DNA from: Allobosea vaviloviae
GTDB taxonomy: Bacteria; Pseudomonadota; Alphaproteobacteria; Rhizobiales; Beijerinckiaceae
Reading direction: 5' to 3'
Assembly (NCBI RefSeq): GCF_001298265.1
Contig: NZ_LGSZ01000054.1
Coordinates: 1 to 64,000, forward strand
DNA: 64,000 bases
Positions 51,807-59,863 of this stretch are shown piece after piece. The translations under genes were made by a program, and so were the position numbers. The notes beneath the pieces were generated by a model, which was not told where the DNA came from, ran no database searches, and worked only from the letters and a program-made list of their open reading frames with translations. Numbering within the stretch: the stretch's first letter is position 1; every line of letters starts with the position of its first letter.

Positions 51807-53312
51807 ATGGCAGTCTCGAAGAACACCTCAACCTTGTCATCCCGTAAACGCTGGATGGCGTCCGTCGCCGCACTGGCCATGTTGGCCGGCAGCTCCTATG
51901 GCGTCATGACTTTCGCGGGTGCGCATGACGCGCGCGCAGCCCAGGTCGTCACCAGCGACCTCGCAGCTCAGACTATGCCGTCGTTCTCGACGGTCGTGCA
52001 GCGGGTGAAACCCGCTGTCGTCTCGGTGAAGGTCAAGCTCGATGCGGGCATCACCAAAACCGCCGATCTGTCGGAACAACTCGACAACCTTCCGCCGCAG
52101 ATCCAGGAATTCTTCAAGCGCTTCGGCCAACAGGACCAGTCGCCGGCGTCTCCTCGCGCGCGGCAGGCGCCGGCTATGGCGCAGAGTTCGGGCTTCTTCA
52201 TCTCGGCGGACGGCTATGTCGTGACCAACAATCATGTCGTCGAGAATGCCAAGGAGGTGACGATCACCCGCAGCGATGGAACCGAGCTCGCGGCCAAGGT
52301 CGTGGGCACGGATCCAAAGACCGATCTTGCGCTGCTGAAGGTCGCCACCAAGGGCGACTATCCTTTTGTCGCGCTCGCTCGCGAGGCCCCGATGGTCGGC
52401 GACTGGGTTGTAGCAATCGGCAATCCGTTCGGCCTCGGTGGCACGGTCACCGCGGGGATCGTCTCGGCGCATGGCCGCGACATCGGCTCGGGACCCTATG
52501 ACGACTATCTCCAGATCGACGCGCCGATCAACAAGGGCAACTCCGGCGGGCCGACCTTCAATCTCAAGGGCGAGGTCGTCGGCGTGAATACGGCGATCTT
52601 CTCGCCGTCGGGGGGCAGCGTCGGTCTCGCCTTCGCCATCCCCGCTTCCACCGTCACCTCGGTCGTGGACCAGCTCGAGCATGGCGGCAGGGTCAATCGC
52701 GCCTATCTCGGCGTGCGCGTGCAGCCGGTGACTCAGGATCTGGCTGACGGTCTCGGATTGCCGACAGCAGCCGGCGCGCTCATCGACACCGCCGAGCCCG
52801 GCACGCCAGCCGCGGCCGCAGGGCTCAAATCGGGCGACGTCATTACAAAGATGAATGGCGTCACGATCAAGGACGCTCGGGAACTGACCCGCAAAGTCGG
52901 CGCCATGAAGTCGAACGACAAGGCCGAGTTCACCTACTTGCGGGACGGCAAGGAACTGACTGCGAATGTGGCCCTCGCAGTCCAGAACGACGAGCGACAG
53001 GCGAAGGCCGATTCCTCGTCCCCCGACGCCAAGTCGATCCTCGGCGTGAAGCTCGCGCCTGCGAAGGCCGTGCCGGGGGCCGGCGACGTCGGTGTCGTCG
53101 TCGTAGGCGTCGATCCCGATGGGCAGGGCGCCGCCAAGGGGTTGGCGGAAGGCAGCATCATCCTCGAGGTCGCGGGAAAGCCGGTCGATAGGCCCGAACA
53201 GGTCAAGTCGGGGCTGGAGCAGGCTCGCAAGGACGGAAAGAAGGCCGCACTGCTGAAAATTAAGACAGCCGATGGATCACGGTTCATGGCGGTGACATTC
53301 GCCGCTGGATGA
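51807..53312 (+). CDS. DegP/HtrA-family periplasmic serine protease (Do family)
   Basis: A 501-residue periplasmic protease-chaperone. A signal peptide (RWMASVAALAMLAGSSYGVM) is followed by the trypsin-like domain with the catalytic triad His in VVTNNHVVENAKEV, Asp in GTDPKTDLALLKV and Ser in KGNSGGPTFN. Two PDZ domains follow (AYLGVRVQPVTQDLADGLGL and SILGVKLAPAKAVPGAG). It degrades or refolds damaged envelope proteins. The gene lies downstream of the two-component system and is a plausible regulon member. Confidence 0.9.
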   Translation: MAVSKNTSTLSSRKRWMASVAALAMLAGSSYGVMTFAGAHDARAAQVVTSDLAAQTMPSFSTVVQRVKPAVVSVKVKLDAGITKTADLSEQLDNLPPQIQEFFKRFGQQDQSPASPRARQAPAMAQSSGFFISADGYVVTNNHVVENAKEVTITRSDGTELAAKVVGTDPKTDLALLKVATKGDYPFVALAREAPMVGDWVVAIGNPFGLGGTVTAGIVSAHGRDIGSGPYDDYLQIDAPINKGNSGGPTFNLKGEVVGVNTAIFSPSGGSVGLAFAIPASTVTSVVDQLEHGGRVNRAYLGVRVQPVTQDLADGLGLPTAAGALIDTAEPGTPAAAAGLKSGDVITKMNGVTIKDARELTRKVGAMKSNDKAEFTYLRDGKELTANVALAVQNDERQAKADSSSPDAKSILGVKLAPAKAVPGAGDVGVVVVGVDPDGQGAAKGLAEGSIILEVAGKPVDRPEQVKSGLEQARKDGKKAALLKIKTADGSRFMAVTFAAG

Positions 53313-53460
53313 TGAACGGCCGCGCTTGGAGCGTCGTTCTGCGGACAGCCCCCCAAATGCCATCGCAGGATAGCGCGCCGGGGAGAATGGCGGAGGGAGG
53401 AATCCCTTCGCCATTTTTCGGGAAGTCGGGCAGTCGCCATGGCGAAGATATCGCCGGCTG

Positions 53461-54027
53461 CTAAGGCGGCCCGGGCTCCCCTGCGGGCCTGTTCTCGGCT
53501 TGAGCGGCAAATACGTTATGCGCGTAGGCATCGAGGATGGCCTCCGATCGGACCAACCGTTCGATTGCCTCCTTGTTGAGGGGAGCTCCGTAGAAATCGA
53601 GCTTCTGGATTTTGGCGATCCAGGTTTTGAACTTGGTCAGCTCCTGCTCGTTTTCCCCCAGTTCCGCATAGGTAAAGTGCTGAATTGTGGTCTCATATGC
53701 GATCTCCGCCTCGAATGCGACGCACTTCTCGATGAATTCCTTGTATTCGTCGTCTCGATCGGCATTGAAACGACTGATGATCTTGTCCTGCTGCTTCTGG
53801 TCAAGGCCGATTGTTGCCAGTAGCAGGGCCTCGCCCTCGGCCTCGGCGATCTCGTTTTCGAGCATTTTCAGACGGCGCAGATGGTCGTCGGTCTTGGGCA
53901 GCACGCAGACGCCCCCCTGCAGATAGACCGCGCCCATGCCTTTGAGCTTGCGCCAGATCGAGACGCGTTTGCGGGCAGGCTCTGTCGGGACCTTGTAGGT
54001 CAACAGCAACCATTCGAGAGTCGGCAT
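53461..54027 (-). CDS. ChrB N-terminal domain protein (chromate resistance regulator-like)
   Basis: A 188-residue cytosolic protein with LLTYKVPTEPARKRVSIWRK and LKGMGAVYLQGGVCVLPKTD, the N-terminal domain of ChrB-type chromate resistance proteins, followed by helices. The usual C-terminal ChrB domain is absent, and no chrA transporter gene lies nearby. It may be a metal- or stress-responsive regulator. It is transcribed toward degP and away from the membrane protein at 54146. Confidence 0.75.
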   Translation of the reverse strand: MPTLEWLLLTYKVPTEPARKRVSIWRKLKGMGAVYLQGGVCVLPKTDDHLRRLKMLENEIAEAEGEALLLATIGLDQKQQDKIISRFNADRDDEYKEFIEKCVAFEAEIAYETTIQHFTYAELGENEQELTKFKTWIAKIQKLDFYGAPLNKEAIERLVRSEAILDAYAHNVFAAQAENRPAGEPGPP

Positions 54028-54145
54028 TGAACCTCTTGATTGTTACGGTCGTAACATATAAAAAACGACATCGTCACGGATCGGGCGTTTGCCATCGTGA
54101 CAGGCCGATGGCCAGAAGGCCATCTCCATCCGAAAGTAGGCGACC

Positions 54146-54892
54146 ATGACGACATGGGCCACTGCCGCTCCCGCGATCTCCGCAGCCTTTCTCGGCTCTT
54201 TGGTCGAGGTCGTCGAAGCGTTCACCATCGTGCTCGCGGTCGGCACGGTTCGCGGCTGGCGGCCTGCCTTGACGGGGGCCGTGGCTGGTCTCGCCCTTCT
54301 GGTTGCCCTCGTCTTGACGCTCGGCCCCGTCCTGGATCAGGTCCCGATCCAGGCGTTGCAGCTTTTCGTCGGCGTGCTTCTGCTGCTGTTCGGTTTGCGC
54401 TGGCTGCGAAAGGCGATCCTGCGTTCGGCCGGCATCATCCCGCTTCACGACGAAACGCTCGCCTTCTCCAGAGAATCGGCGCAACTGACCGACCTGGCCC
54501 GTCAACAGGAGAAGCATCTCGACTGGATCGCTGGCTTGGCGGCCTTCAAGGCAGTGGTGCTGGAGGGGGTCGAAGTCGTCTTCATCGTCATCGCGGTCGG
54601 CGCAGGCCGAGGCCTGCTGTGGCCGGCGAGCCTCGGGGCGCTTGCGGCATGCCTGCTCGTGCTGACGATCGGGCTCGTGGTTCGCAAGCCGCTCGCGCGC
54701 ATCCCCGAGAACACGCTCAAATTCGGCGTGGGCGTCATGCTCTCGGCCTTCGGCCTGTTCTGGACCGGCGAGGGCCTCGGGATCGCATGGCCGGGACGGG
54801 ACCTGGCCATCCTGGCCTTCGCGGCGCTCTTCCTTGCGACGGGCTTGGGGCTCGCCGCCATCATCCGCCGCCAACGGCAGGAGTTCGCCTGA
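54146..54892 (+). CDS. COG4280-type membrane protein with tandem E-rich repeat
   Basis: A 248-residue membrane protein with about six helices. Two internal repeats carry GSLVEVVEAFTIVLAVG (about residue 17) and KAVVLEGVEVVFIVIAVG (about residue 133), each with buried glutamates. This resembles LysE/GDT1-like cation exporters and the uncharacterised COG4280 group. Buried acidic residues in a duplicated fold suggest transport of a divalent cation; that is inference. A small membrane protein gene starts on its stop codon. Confidence 0.65.
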   Translation: MTTWATAAPAISAAFLGSLVEVVEAFTIVLAVGTVRGWRPALTGAVAGLALLVALVLTLGPVLDQVPIQALQLFVGVLLLLFGLRWLRKAILRSAGIIPLHDETLAFSRESAQLTDLARQQEKHLDWIAGLAAFKAVVLEGVEVVFIVIAVGAGRGLLWPASLGALAACLLVLTIGLVVRKPLARIPENTLKFGVGVMLSAFGLFWTGEGLGIAWPGRDLAILAFAALFLATGLGLAAIIRRQRQEFA

Positions 54893-55101
54893 TGCAGATC
54901 TTCCGCCTTGTCCTGCGGGAGTTCGTCGGCATGTTCATCGACGACGAATTTCTCGCGCTGGCGATCCTGGCCGTCGTTGCGGCGGCGGCAATCCTGGCGT
55001 TCGGTCTCCAAGCGCCGATGATCTGGGCCGCCAGCGCCCTCATCGGCGGCTGCGTCGCTGTTCTGGCTGCGAGCGTGATCAGGGCTGGCCGCACCCCATG
55101 A
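54892..55101 (+). CDS. Small two-helix membrane protein
   Basis: A 69-residue protein with two hydrophobic helices (LALAILAVVAAAAILAFGL and MIWAASALIGGCVAVLAASV) and a leading FRLVLREFVGMFIDDEF. Its ATG overlaps the stop of the preceding gene (TGATG), so both are coupled. It may be an accessory subunit of that protein. The family is unknown. Confidence 0.6.
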   Translation: MQIFRLVLREFVGMFIDDEFLALAILAVVAAAAILAFGLQAPMIWAASALIGGCVAVLAASVIRAGRTP

Positions 55102-55225
55102 GATTTGGTGTCAGCAGGTTTGGCCTGCCGACGCTACCGCGCACATGAAACCGACAGGACCACCCGAGCGAGCCTCTCGATCAGACGCCATGCTGGCTGG
55201 CTCAATTGGTCGATCGATCTCGTCC

Positions 55226-56737
55226 CTACGCACCTGCGCGAAGGGTCCCCATCATGCCGAGATGTTCGTGCTCCAATATGTGGCAGTGATACATCCGGTC
55301 CCCGGGCATGTCCTGGACGATCTTGATGCGGACGGTTTCCTTGCTCGCAACGTTCACCGTGTCCTTCCAGGCCTTGAAAGGCGCGGCGACGCGCGTCCCA
55401 GATTTCTCCGTGTCGATGACCTGGAACTGGGTGCCGTGAATATGGAACGGGTGATCCATATCCGTCGGATTGACGATCTCCCAGATCTCAGGCTGGCCGA
55501 CCTTCATCGTCTCGTCGATCCGTCCCGGTTCGAAGACCTTGCCGTTGATCAAAAACGTCATGCTCATTCCTCCGGGGCCACCCATCTTTATCGTCTCGCC
55601 GAAGACGAAGCGTTTGGTGATCGTTGAGGCGCCGAGGTCGGCGATGGCGCGCAGCTTGGAAGGCAGCGGCGGGATGGAGGCCGCAGCGGAGCCGGTGACG
55701 GAGATCGTCATCAGGTCGACGGCGGCGGCCGACGGCGCGCCGGGTCCCATCCAGCCGCGGTCGTAGGTCAGGCTCTGGACCGTGACCGATCGTTGGCTTC
55801 CATCGAATGGAACGAGCACCTCGGCACGTTCGGCAGGCGCCAGCAGAACCTCTGTCATATCGGCAACCGGCGCCTCCAGGAGCCCGCCGTCCGAGCCGAT
55901 GAGCGCGAATTTGATGCCGCCGAAACTGATGCGCAGATAACCGGCGTTCAATGCATTGTAGAGACGAAAGCGCCGGCGGGTCCCAGCTTCGAGGCTGAGC
56001 TCTGGCTTGTAGGCCCCGTTTACGAGAACGAAATCGCCCTGCCGTCCGTTCATCAAATCGACCGGCGTGCTCGCGGGCATGGTCGCGTCCGACGCCAGAC
56101 GCATGTCAGTAAAAAAGAGCGGCGTGTCGCCAAAGGCCGCCGGAACGGGATCTTCGCCGCGCGGCTTGACGATGAAGGCGCCGGCGAGGCCCCTATAAAC
56201 CTGTTCAGCGGTGAATTTGTGCGGGTGCGGATGATACCAGTAGGATCCCGCGCTTCCTTCGGGAAGGCGGAATTCATAGGTCCGCCTCTCGCCGCTCGTG
56301 ACCGGGTTCATCGGATTTCCGTCCTGTTCGGCGGGAACTGGCATCCCGTGCCAGTGGATCGTGCTCTCCTGTCCTGGAATTGCGTTCACCAAGGTGATCC
56401 GGACGAGATCGCCTTCCCGGGCAACGAAGCAGGGCCCCGGGCTCATGCCGTTATAGGCCAGGATCGGCGTCTTCATCCCGCGAACGATTTCAGCGGAAGC
56501 AGGCGATGCACGAAGTTCTGCGACCAGCTCCCCATTCGCGCCTGTGCCGACTTCCTTCAGCATCGGCAAGGGTTGGCCTTCGATCGGCTGGATCACGGTT
56601 TTCGGCGGGACCGCACCACCGTGTTGCATGCCAGGCATGCTGGACATCTGGGCAAAGCCGTAGCGAGCGGCCATGGTGCCCGTGGCAAGAATGCCGGCGC
56701 TCGCGAGCAAGTTTCTGCGGTTCACGATAGACTCCAT
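55226..56737 (-). CDS. Multicopper oxidase
   Basis: A 503-residue periplasmic enzyme. The N-terminus has a twin-arginine-type signal (NRRNLLASAGILATGTMAAR). Copper motifs: TIHWHGMPVP, YWYHPHPHKF, HPFHIHGTQFQV and YHCHILEHEHLGMMG; all type 1, 2 and 3 copper ligands are visible. A Met-rich segment MSSMPGMQHGG follows the signal peptide. It would oxidise Cu(I), Fe(II) or phenolic substrates and contribute to copper tolerance. It is divergent from the VIT gene. Confidence 0.9.
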   Translation of the reverse strand: MESIVNRRNLLASAGILATGTMAARYGFAQMSSMPGMQHGGAVPPKTVIQPIEGQPLPMLKEVGTGANGELVAELRASPASAEIVRGMKTPILAYNGMSPGPCFVAREGDLVRITLVNAIPGQESTIHWHGMPVPAEQDGNPMNPVTSGERRTYEFRLPEGSAGSYWYHPHPHKFTAEQVYRGLAGAFIVKPRGEDPVPAAFGDTPLFFTDMRLASDATMPASTPVDLMNGRQGDFVLVNGAYKPELSLEAGTRRRFRLYNALNAGYLRISFGGIKFALIGSDGGLLEAPVADMTEVLLAPAERAEVLVPFDGSQRSVTVQSLTYDRGWMGPGAPSAAAVDLMTISVTGSAAASIPPLPSKLRAIADLGASTITKRFVFGETIKMGGPGGMSMTFLINGKVFEPGRIDETMKVGQPEIWEIVNPTDMDHPFHIHGTQFQVIDTEKSGTRVAAPFKAWKDTVNVASKETVRIKIVQDMPGDRMYHCHILEHEHLGMMGTLRAGA

Positions 56738-56853
56738 CTGATTTCATGAAAGCCGATGCTTTGCCGCCCCTTGTTTATTGCTTTTGTGTCGTTCATCCAG
56801 TGACAAATTGTAACGCCCTGCCCACGCGATCCCAGTAATGAAGGCCGCCGCTC

Positions 56854-57549
56854 ATGAGAATGACTCACGCCGAAAATCATCTCGTTGCGCGGATCGGCTG
56901 GCTGCGCGCCGCCGTTCTGGGCGCTAATGACGGCATTATCTCAACGGCCAGTCTTATGGTCGGCGTTGCTTCTGCCGCGAGTTCATCGGGAGAGGTGATG
57001 GTTGCCGGCGTGGCTGGCCTCGTGGCTGGCGCCATGTCAATGGCAGCGGGCGAGTACGTCTCCGTCAGCTCTCAGTCCGATACGGAAAACGCCGACCTCG
57101 CACGCGAGCGGATGGAACTGACAAGTCAGCCCGAACTGGAGACCGAAGAACTTACGCAAATCTATGTCGAACGTGGCGTCTCTCAGGGCCTGGCGCGTCA
57201 GGTCGCCGAGCAACTGATGGCCAAGGATGCGCTCGGCGCTCATGCTCGTGAAGAGCTTGGGATTACCGACGTTACGACAGCAAGGCCGATACAGGCAGCG
57301 CTGACATCCGCGGCGACATTCTCGGTCGGCGCTTTGCTGCCGATCATCGCCGCGACGCTGGCTTCACCGAGCCAGCTTGTCGCGATCGTGTCGGTGACGT
57401 CATTGATCTTTCTGGCTGCGCTTGGCGCATTGGGGGCAAAGGCCGGCGGTGCTGCGATTTTGCGGCCTACCATCCGGGTAGCATTCTGGGGGGCCTTCGC
57501 AATGGCCCTCACGGCAGGCGTTGGAGCACTTGTTGGAAAAGCCATATGA
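56854..57549 (+). CDS. VIT1/CCC1-family iron/manganese transporter
   Basis: A 231-residue membrane protein with LRAAVLGANDGIISTASLMV, AGAMSMAAGEYVSVSSQSDT and the cytosolic helical MBD region (LARERMELTSQPELETEELT), then two C-terminal helices. This is the bacterial VIT1/CCC1 fold without a ferritin domain. It would export or sequester Fe2+ or Mn2+. It lies beside the multicopper oxidase, consistent with metal homeostasis. Confidence 0.85.
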   Translation: MRMTHAENHLVARIGWLRAAVLGANDGIISTASLMVGVASAASSSGEVMVAGVAGLVAGAMSMAAGEYVSVSSQSDTENADLARERMELTSQPELETEELTQIYVERGVSQGLARQVAEQLMAKDALGAHAREELGITDVTTARPIQAALTSAATFSVGALLPIIAATLASPSQLVAIVSVTSLIFLAALGALGAKAGGAAILRPTIRVAFWGAFAMALTAGVGALVGKAI

Positions 57550-57564
57550 CGCTCGTCATATGGC
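57541..57564. repeat. Perfect 11-bp inverted repeat overlapping the VIT stop codon
   Basis: GCCATATGACG and CGTCATATGGC are separated by CT. It may act as a terminator stem or an operator; no T tract follows. The remaining 170 bp to 57736 holds no gene that I can support. Confidence 0.5.
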
Positions 57565-57736
57565 CGATCCCGCGATCGTCGGCGTTATGCGTTTGACGGC
57601 ACAGCGATCAAGCTCATGGACGGTTTGGCAGGAGGTAAGGTTGGCATTGGCGTCTCAAATGCCATGATAGGCAGCTGCGGGGCGACGCCATCGGTGCAAC
57701 ACCGCTCGCGGCCGTTTTGAATGAGCGACAAGACTT

Positions 57737-59107
57737 TTATGGCCCTGCCAGAGCGTCTTCTTTGGCGCGACGGGCCTCTTCAAAACTGATCGTAGCGGAG
57801 ACGCCGCGTCTGCCATCGCGATTTTGCAAGCTGAACCGCGCGCTGAGACGGTTGATAGCGATGGCGACGATCGCGAGCCCGAGCCCTGTGCCCGCGACGG
57901 TCTTGTGCCGGCCCCGGAAGAATCTTTGCGTCACGAGCGGAAGCTCGTCATCGGGAATTCCAGGCCCCTCGTCCTCCACGATCACGCCCTGTCCGTCCAG
58001 CGATAGGCGCCATGAGACGGTGCCTCCGCCCGGCATATGTTGAAGCGCGTTCTCATGGAGGTTGCGGAGCGCCAATGACAGGATCTCGCGGTTAGCGCGA
58101 ACTCTGAACGAATGAAGGGCGGGCTCCACGTCGACTTGGATGGCGGTGTTCGATGGTTTTAGGGCCGCGATAATTTCGTCGAGCAGATCGCCGACGATCA
58201 CCTGTTCGCCGTCTGGCGCGACGCCATGGGCGTCGAGCTTCGCGATCGCGAGCAGCTGCCGCACGAGGCGGGTCGTGCGGTCGACCGAGACGAGGATTTG
58301 CCGCAATGCGCCCTCCTTCATGGCCGGGTCGGTTGCAGCGATCGCGATCTGGGCCTGCGTTTTCAGGCCAGCGAGCGGCGTACGCAATTCATGCGCGGCG
58401 AAGGCGGTCACATCCCGTTCGTGTCGGCGCGCCAGCTCCACCTTGGCGAATAGCGCGTTTAGCGAGCGAGCGAGTGGCATGACCTCGACTGGGACGTTGC
58501 CAACGGCAATCGGACTCATGTCGTCGGCGGCTCTCACCTGCAACTGGTCGGCCATCGCGTTCAGCGGCCGCAAACCTCGACCCAGGCTCACCCAGATGAG
58601 CAACCCAAGCAACGGCACAATCAGGAAGGCGGGCGCGATCAAACCCTTGATCAGGTCTGCAACCAACCGCTCACGCAGACCGAGCCGATCGCCGACCATG
58701 ACCCGAACGCCGGTGGCGACGTTCTCAACGGCGTAAACGCGCCAGGTTTCGCCCTCGACCACGCGATCGGAAAAGCCGCTGGCGTTTTCGGCCAGCCGCG
58801 CATCCGGTGCGCCGCTGGAACGGGCGACAAGGCGGCCGTCCAGCGACCAGACCTGGCAGGAGAGCTGGCGTTCATAGCTCGCAGGCTCCGGCGAAAGGCC
58901 GGGAACGGCTGCGATCGCGCGGGAGGCGGCGACCTCGCCAGAACCGACCAGCGAGCTCACCATGCGCGCGGCCTCCTGCAGCCGCGTATCGAGCACCTGC
59001 TCGACCTCGGCCTTGGCACCGACATAGATCCAGACGACCGCGCTGAGCCAGATAGCCCCGGTTGCGGCGACGAGAATGAGGAAAAGACGCTTTCGCAGCG
59101 AAGTCAT
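57737..59107 (-). CDS. Sensor histidine kinase (QseC/PmrB-like)
   Basis: A 456-residue membrane kinase: TM1 at residues about 7-30 (RLFLILVAATGAIWLSAVVW), a periplasmic domain with one cysteine, TM2 around 170 (FLIVPLLGLLIWVSLGRGL), HAMP, H-box VTAFAAHELRTPLAGLKTQA, N-box NLHENALQHMP, and EDEGPGIP plus GTGLGLAIVAIA. The start chosen (59105-59107) overlaps the regulator stop by ATGA. The open frame upstream runs inside the regulator gene and is not coding. Confidence 0.9.
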   Translation of the reverse strand: MTSLRKRLFLILVAATGAIWLSAVVWIYVGAKAEVEQVLDTRLQEAARMVSSLVGSGEVAASRAIAAVPGLSPEPASYERQLSCQVWSLDGRLVARSSGAPDARLAENASGFSDRVVEGETWRVYAVENVATGVRVMVGDRLGLRERLVADLIKGLIAPAFLIVPLLGLLIWVSLGRGLRPLNAMADQLQVRAADDMSPIAVGNVPVEVMPLARSLNALFAKVELARRHERDVTAFAAHELRTPLAGLKTQAQIAIAATDPAMKEGALRQILVSVDRTTRLVRQLLAIAKLDAHGVAPDGEQVIVGDLLDEIIAALKPSNTAIQVDVEPALHSFRVRANREILSLALRNLHENALQHMPGGGTVSWRLSLDGQGVIVEDEGPGIPDDELPLVTQRFFRGRHKTVAGTGLGLAIVAIAINRLSARFSLQNRDGRRGVSATISFEEARRAKEDALAGP

Positions 59108-59766
59108 GCCGATGGCCTCATGCGGTAACCCAGACCGCGCACGGTCTCGATCGCGTCGCGGCCGACCTTGGCGCGCAGGTTGTGAATGTGGACCTCGATC
59201 GCGTTGCTCTCGACCTCCTCCTGCCAGCCATAAAGCCGATCCTCGATCTCGGATTTCGAGCGGATCGTGCCCGGGCGCTCCATCAAGGCCGACAGGACCG
59301 CGAACTCGCGGCGTGACAGGTTCACCGGCGTCCCGCCGACCGTCGCTGCGAGCTGCGACGGGTCGAGAACGATGCCGCCGGCACTCAGACACGGCTCGGC
59401 CCGCCCGGTTCCCCGGCGCGCGACCGCGCGCACCCGCGCAGCCAGTTCGTCGAGATCGAAGGGCTTGCCCAGATAGTCGTCGGCGCCGGTGTCGAGACCG
59501 GCGATACGATCGGAAACCTCATCCAGCGCGGTCAAGAGCAGGACTGGCGTCCGGTCCTTGCCCGATCGCATCGCCTTGAGGACCGACAGGCCCGATCCAT
59601 CGGGCAACATCACGTCGAGGACGACGGCGTCATAGGCGGTGGTTTCGAGGGCGGCCCGCGCGTCCGCGCAGGTCTCGGCCAGATCGACGGTCGCTCCAGC
59701 AAGTCCGAGGCCGATTTTCAGACCATTGGCGAGGACCGGGTCATCTTCGACGACGAGAATGCGCAT
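59104..59766 (-). CDS. OmpR-family response regulator (QseB-like)
   Basis: A 220-residue regulator with acidic pocket D8-D9, D51 in DAVVLDVMLPDGSG, K in DDYLGKPFDLDEL and a winged helix (LSRREFAVLSALMERPGTIR, then ESNAIEVHIHNLRAKVGRD). It is divergent from the DsbD gene across a 97-bp gap and overlaps its kinase gene. It probably regulates the thiol-redox genes to the right. Confidence 0.9.
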   Translation of the reverse strand: MRILVVEDDPVLANGLKIGLGLAGATVDLAETCADARAALETTAYDAVVLDVMLPDGSGLSVLKAMRSGKDRTPVLLLTALDEVSDRIAGLDTGADDYLGKPFDLDELAARVRAVARRGTGRAEPCLSAGGIVLDPSQLAATVGGTPVNLSRREFAVLSALMERPGTIRSKSEIEDRLYGWQEEVESNAIEVHIHNLRAKVGRDAIETVRGLGYRMRPSA

Positions 59767-59863
59767 GCTGATCTCCTTCGCCCTCGATACTGCAGCCGAG
59801 GCTTAAGGCTGGCTTAAGGTTGGTTTCCGACCTGACCGTCCCATCAACCGGTCAGGGGTCTCC

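Noticed and set aside
57737..59392. 551-codon version of the second sensor kinase
   Set aside because: The first 95 codons lie within the regulator gene in another frame. The MTSLRK start at 59107 gives a standard TM1 and an ATGA overlap.
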